The position numbers were made by a program, and so were the translations under genes. Positions 61,133 through 64,000 of a stretch of DNA of 64,000 bases are shown here, one piece after another (positions within the stretch are counted from its first letter, which is position 1; each line of letters begins with the position of its first letter). The notes beneath the pieces were generated by a model. That model searched no databases. It saw only the letters and a program-made list of their open reading frames with translations, and was not told where the DNA came from. The stretch is from VFMC01 sp963791635 (GTDB lineage: Bacteria > Actinomycetota > Acidimicrobiia > Acidimicrobiales > Ilumatobacteraceae): contig CAWBTC010000017.1 in assembly GCA_963791635.1 (NCBI GenBank), positions 1,054,001 through 1,118,000 on the forward strand. The letters are read 5' to 3'.

Positions 61133-62866
61133 GTGACCACTGATCGGCTCAGCTCCGATCGACTGACCGGGGTGCCACTGCGCGTCCGCTGGCTCGGTGC
61201 GGTGGCGTACCGCGAAGCGCTCGCGCTCCAACAGAGCCTGTTCACGCACGGGCACGAGCAGCACCTGCTGTTGCTCGAGCACCCGCACGTGTTCACCACT
61301 GGTCCCCGCACCGACCTGTCGACGAACCTCAAGGTCGACCCCGCGGCAGTGGGTGCCGAGCTCGTCGCGGTCAAGCGCGGTGGTGACGTCACCTACCACG
61401 GCCCCGGACAGCTGGTCGGTTACCCGATCGTCTCGGTGGCCAACTCTCTCGGCGCGACCGAGCACGTGGCTGCGGTGCAACAGGTGGTGGTGCGCACCCT
61501 GCACGAGCTGGGGCTCCCAACGGCCGGGGTGCTCGACGAGTACCCCGGTGTGTGGATCGACGCCGACGGACCGAACCCGCGCAAGATCTGTGCGATCGGA
61601 GTACGCCTCTCGCGGGGACGCACGATGCACGGTTTCGCTCTGAACGTCAGCACCGATCTCACCTACATGCGCGACTACATCGTGCCCTGTGGAATTGCCG
61701 ACAAGCCGGTCACCTCGCTGGCCGAGGAGCTCGTCGCCACGGGTCGTGGCGTCTCGATGCGGGAGGTGGTGGATGCCCTCGCGCGACATGCCGCCGATGT
61801 GTGGGGTGGCGGCGAGATCGAACGCCAGGACGTGGCATGGAAGCACCGTCCCGACGACTTGTCGGCGTTCTCGCGAGGCGAGGGGCCCGGCAGCTCGGTC
61901 CGAACCGCCGCCGATCACGGCGTGTCGATCGAACCGGTGCGATTGTTGTCCCGATTGGGCCAGGCGGGTGTGACGACAGGGCTCGCGATCGCGACCCGCA
62001 AGCCCGAATGGCTGCGACCCAAGGTGGTGCACGGGCCCGAGGTGCTGTCGCTGAAGAAGACGGTGCGCGACTTCGGCTTGGTCACGGTGTGCGAGGAGGC
62101 CGGCTGCCCCAACCTCAGCGAGTGCTGGTCGGATGGCACAGCGACGTTCATGGTGCTCGGAGAGCGTTGCACCAGGGCGTGCGGCTTCTGCCTGGTCGAC
62201 ACGAGCAAACCACTCGATCCCGAGGCCGACGAGCCTCAGCGCGTCGCCGCAGCGGTCGACCGGATGCAGCTCGACCACGTGGTGCTCACGATGGTGGCCC
62301 GCGACGACCTCGCCGACGGCGGGATGGCCCACGTGGCGGCGTGCATCGCCGCGATCCGTGCCGTGCGGCCCGCGGCTCGGGTGGAGACCCTGATCAGCGA
62401 TGCCAAAGGCGATCACGCGTCGCTGGAGCTGCTGTTCGCAGCCGGGCCCGACGTGATGAACCACAACATCGAGAGCGTTGCCCGCCTGCAGCGGGCAGTG
62501 CGCCCGTCGGCCGGCTACGCCCGCAGCCTCGGGGTGCTGGCTCGTTCGAAGGCCGCCGGTCTCACGACGAAGTCCGGCCTGGTGGTGGGCATGGGCGAGA
62601 CCTCCGAAGAGGTCGATGGCTGCCTTGCCGACCTCGCCGCGGTCGGGGTGGACATCGTGACGATCGGCCAGTATCTCCGGCCGACCTCGCACCACCTCCC
62701 GGTGAGCCGGTGGGTGCTGCCCGAAGAGTTCGAGCGATGGAGGGTGCTCGGCGAGCGTTTCGGGATCGGCCACGTGGAAGCCAGCCCGCTCACCCGGTCG
62801 AGCTATCACGCCAAGCAGGCCGCCGGGCACGTGGGCGGGAAGGAATACCCCTCAAGTGCGGGGTGA
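61133..62866 (+). CDS. LipB-LipA fusion: lipoyl(octanoyl) transferase plus lipoyl synthase
   Basis: One open frame of 577 residues encodes both steps of lipoate synthesis. The LipB part (about 1-225) transfers octanoyl groups to the lipoyl domain; it has KRGGDVTYHGPGQLVGYPIV, Lys151 in RKICAIGVRLSRG and the catalytic Cys186 in PCGIADKPVTSL. The LipA part (about 290-577) inserts sulfur; it has the auxiliary cluster C320-x4-C325-x5-C331, the radical-SAM cluster C346-x3-C350-x2-C353, and the C-terminal RSSY motif. No stop codon separates them. The start is GTG 61133, or GTG 61172 with 564 residues; neither has a clear Shine-Dalgarno. An internal GTG could also yield LipA alone. Directly follows the E2 gene. 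Confidence 0.88.
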   Translation: MTTDRLSSDRLTGVPLRVRWLGAVAYREALALQQSLFTHGHEQHLLLLEHPHVFTTGPRTDLSTNLKVDPAAVGAELVAVKRGGDVTYHGPGQLVGYPIVSVANSLGATEHVAAVQQVVVRTLHELGLPTAGVLDEYPGVWIDADGPNPRKICAIGVRLSRGRTMHGFALNVSTDLTYMRDYIVPCGIADKPVTSLAEELVATGRGVSMREVVDALARHAADVWGGGEIERQDVAWKHRPDDLSAFSRGEGPGSSVRTAADHGVSIEPVRLLSRLGQAGVTTGLAIATRKPEWLRPKVVHGPEVLSLKKTVRDFGLVTVCEEAGCPNLSECWSDGTATFMVLGERCTRACGFCLVDTSKPLDPEADEPQRVAAAVDRMQLDHVVLTMVARDDLADGGMAHVAACIAAIRAVRPAARVETLISDAKGDHASLELLFAAGPDVMNHNIESVARLQRAVRPSAGYARSLGVLARSKAAGLTTKSGLVVGMGETSEEVDGCLADLAAVGVDIVTIGQYLRPTSHHLPVSRWVLPEEFERWRVLGERFGIGHVEASPLTRSSYHAKQAAGHVGGKEYPSSAG

Positions 62867-62880
62867 GACGTCCGATAGAA

Positions 62881-64000
62881 ATGGTCATGCGGGCACCGAT
62901 TCCTCCCAACGAACACGAGCGGTTGGAGGCACTCCTCTCGCTCGACGTCCTCGACACCGCGCCTGATGGACGCCTCGACGAGATCATCGGGCTCGCCGCG
63001 GAACTGTGTGGAGTGCCGATGGCGGCGCTCTCGCTCGTGGACTCCGACCGGCAGTGGTTCAAGTCGCACCGCAACTTGCCGTGCACCGAGACGACCCGCG
63101 ATGTGGCCTTCTGCGCCCACACGATCCTGAGCGAGTCGGTGATGGTGGTGGAAGATGCCACCACGGATGTCCGCTTCTTCGACAATCCGCTCGTGACCGA
63201 CGAGGGCTTCCGGTTCTACGCCGGTGCCCCGCTGATCAGCGCCGACGGCCACGCCGTGGGCACGATCTGCGTGATCGACACCGTCGTCCGCACGATCGAG
63301 CCCTGGCAGGAGCAGATGCTGCAGGTCCTGGCACGTCAGGCGATGGCACAGCTCCGTCTCCGTCGTTTGGTGGACGACCACAACGAGGTGCTCGATGACC
63401 TCGACATGGCCAATCGCAACCTGCACTTCCTCGCGACGCACGACCCGCTCACCGGCGTGCTCAACCGGCGTGCCGTCACCGATCTGATCGACGGCCTGGT
63501 GACCGCCAACGGGAGTGGGTCGGTGTCGAGCGCGCTGATGTTCATCGACCTCGATCACTTCAAGGATGTCAACGACACCTACGGCCACGAGGCGGGTGAT
63601 CGGGTGCTCGTCACGATCGCCGACCGCATCCACCTCGGCGCGCGCGGTGACGACGCAGTCGCTCGTCTGGCGAGTGACGAGTTCGTGGTGCTCATCCCGA
63701 ACGCGGCCGACTACGCCCCGGAGGCGTTGGCCCGCCGCCTGCTGCAGGCGATCGCGGTGCCGGTGGACCACAAGGGCACGTCCATCAACGTCTCGGCCAG
63801 CATCGGCATCGCTCGCTGGGGCGACCATGTGTTGTCGGCCACCGACCTGATGCGCGATGCCAGTGCCGCAATGAACTACGCCAAGCTCGAGGGCCGCAAC
63901 CGCACGGTGACCTTCGAGGATCGGGTCGCGAACGAGCTCACTCGCCGACTCGACTCGCACTCGTTCGTGCGTCACGTGGTGCACTCCGGTGCGATGCGGC
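62881..64000 (+). CDS. GAF-GGDEF protein (partial, runs off the window)
   Basis: At least 373 residues, open at the window end. Residues 10-165 form a GAF domain (ERLEALLSLDVLDTAPDGRL, LVDSDRQWFKSHRNL, TRDVAFCAHTIL, FRFYAGAPLISADGHAVGTI). A short coiled helix leads into a GGDEF domain (HDPLTGVLNRRAVTDLID, LMFIDLDHFKDVNDTYGHEA). The signature GGDEF reads ASDEF (RLASDEFVVL), so cyclase activity may be reduced or lost, and an EAL domain may lie beyond the window. ATG 62881 follows the LipA stop by 14 bp. Domain order suggests cyclic-di-GMP signalling or its sensing. Confidence 0.85.
   Translation, partial: MVMRAPIPPNEHERLEALLSLDVLDTAPDGRLDEIIGLAAELCGVPMAALSLVDSDRQWFKSHRNLPCTETTRDVAFCAHTILSESVMVVEDATTDVRFFDNPLVTDEGFRFYAGAPLISADGHAVGTICVIDTVVRTIEPWQEQMLQVLARQAMAQLRLRRLVDDHNEVLDDLDMANRNLHFLATHDPLTGVLNRRAVTDLIDGLVTANGSGSVSSALMFIDLDHFKDVNDTYGHEAGDRVLVTIADRIHLGARGDDAVARLASDEFVVLIPNAADYAPEALARRLLQAIAVPVDHKGTSINVSASIGIARWGDHVLSATDLMRDASAAMNYAKLEGRNRTVTFEDRVANELTRRLDSHSFVRHVVHSGAMR

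Noticed and set aside
59896..62830. Two long reverse-strand frames opposite the E2 and LipB-LipA genes.
   Set aside because: Both follow third-position GC periodicity of the real forward genes and have no motif of their own.
1..64000. Searched for tRNA, rRNA, transposase, integrase and phage genes.
   Set aside because: None could be supported; gaps between genes are short and hold only repeats, hairpins or promoter-like boxes.

Overview
The window is high-GC DNA from an actinobacterium, most likely a member of Acidimicrobiia. This placement is inferred from gene content and protein style: glycan genes with FkbM methyltransferases, secreted proteins with repeated LDTR/GYY modules, an actinobacterial HhH-GPD protein, a homodimeric AceE, and an E2 gene followed by lipB and lipA. 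No rRNA, tRNA, CRISPR array, transposase or phage gene was recognised. Coding density is very high, with no gene-free gap above about 200 bp, and many genes overlap by the 4-bp ATGA/GTGA pattern.

Positions 1-37.8 kb form a large surface-glycan region. It holds GDP-L-fucose synthesis (gmd 15402-16394, fcl 1949-2935), a Wzx-type flippase (3017-4267) and a Wzm/Wzt-type ABC exporter (13285-15294). It also holds about nine glycosyltransferases of GT-A and GT-B type, two of them bimodular paralogues, plus two FkbM-type and three other SAM methyltransferases, a DUF268 protein, several large polytopic membrane proteins and one DNA-repair gene. Five very small coiled-coil proteins are interleaved with the glycosyltransferases. 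Two long secreted proteins, one with a CAP domain, carry three copies each of the same C-terminal module. I read the region as making and exporting a fucose-containing cell-surface glycan.

Positions 38-52 kb hold aceE (pyruvate dehydrogenase E1), RNase HI, a DUF2786 protein coupled to a PemK/MazF-type toxin-antitoxin pair, a truncated LuxR remnant, an FtsX-like permease with an ABC ATPase fused to a cyclic-nucleotide-binding-like domain, an amidohydrolase, a universal stress protein, a class III CoA transferase, a short-chain dehydrogenase, argJ, and a MarR regulator facing a YceI gene across a promoter with two matching operators.

Positions 52-64 kb hold a VOC protein, a FAD oxidoreductase coupled to a TIGR01777 epimerase-like gene, two membrane-anchored proteins, a methyltransferase, then dihydrolipoyl dehydrogenase, the E2 acyltransferase and a single frame encoding LipB joined to LipA. 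The window ends inside a GAF-GGDEF gene. AceE, Lpd, E2 and the lipoate genes together supply most of a 2-oxoacid dehydrogenase system.

Two sequence-level patterns stand out. First, seven otherwise well-conserved genes have their frame broken by a single-base indel (near 6418, 10826, 21857, 32875, 35063, 50964 and 53757); six look like one extra base, which may mean assembly error rather than real pseudogenes. Second, short tandem repeats, mostly 9-bp units, lie in loops and linkers of unrelated proteins and in spacers, and one frame break falls exactly in such a repeat. Many genes also have a TANNNT box 6-8 nt before the start codon and no Shine-Dalgarno sequence, as expected for leaderless transcripts.
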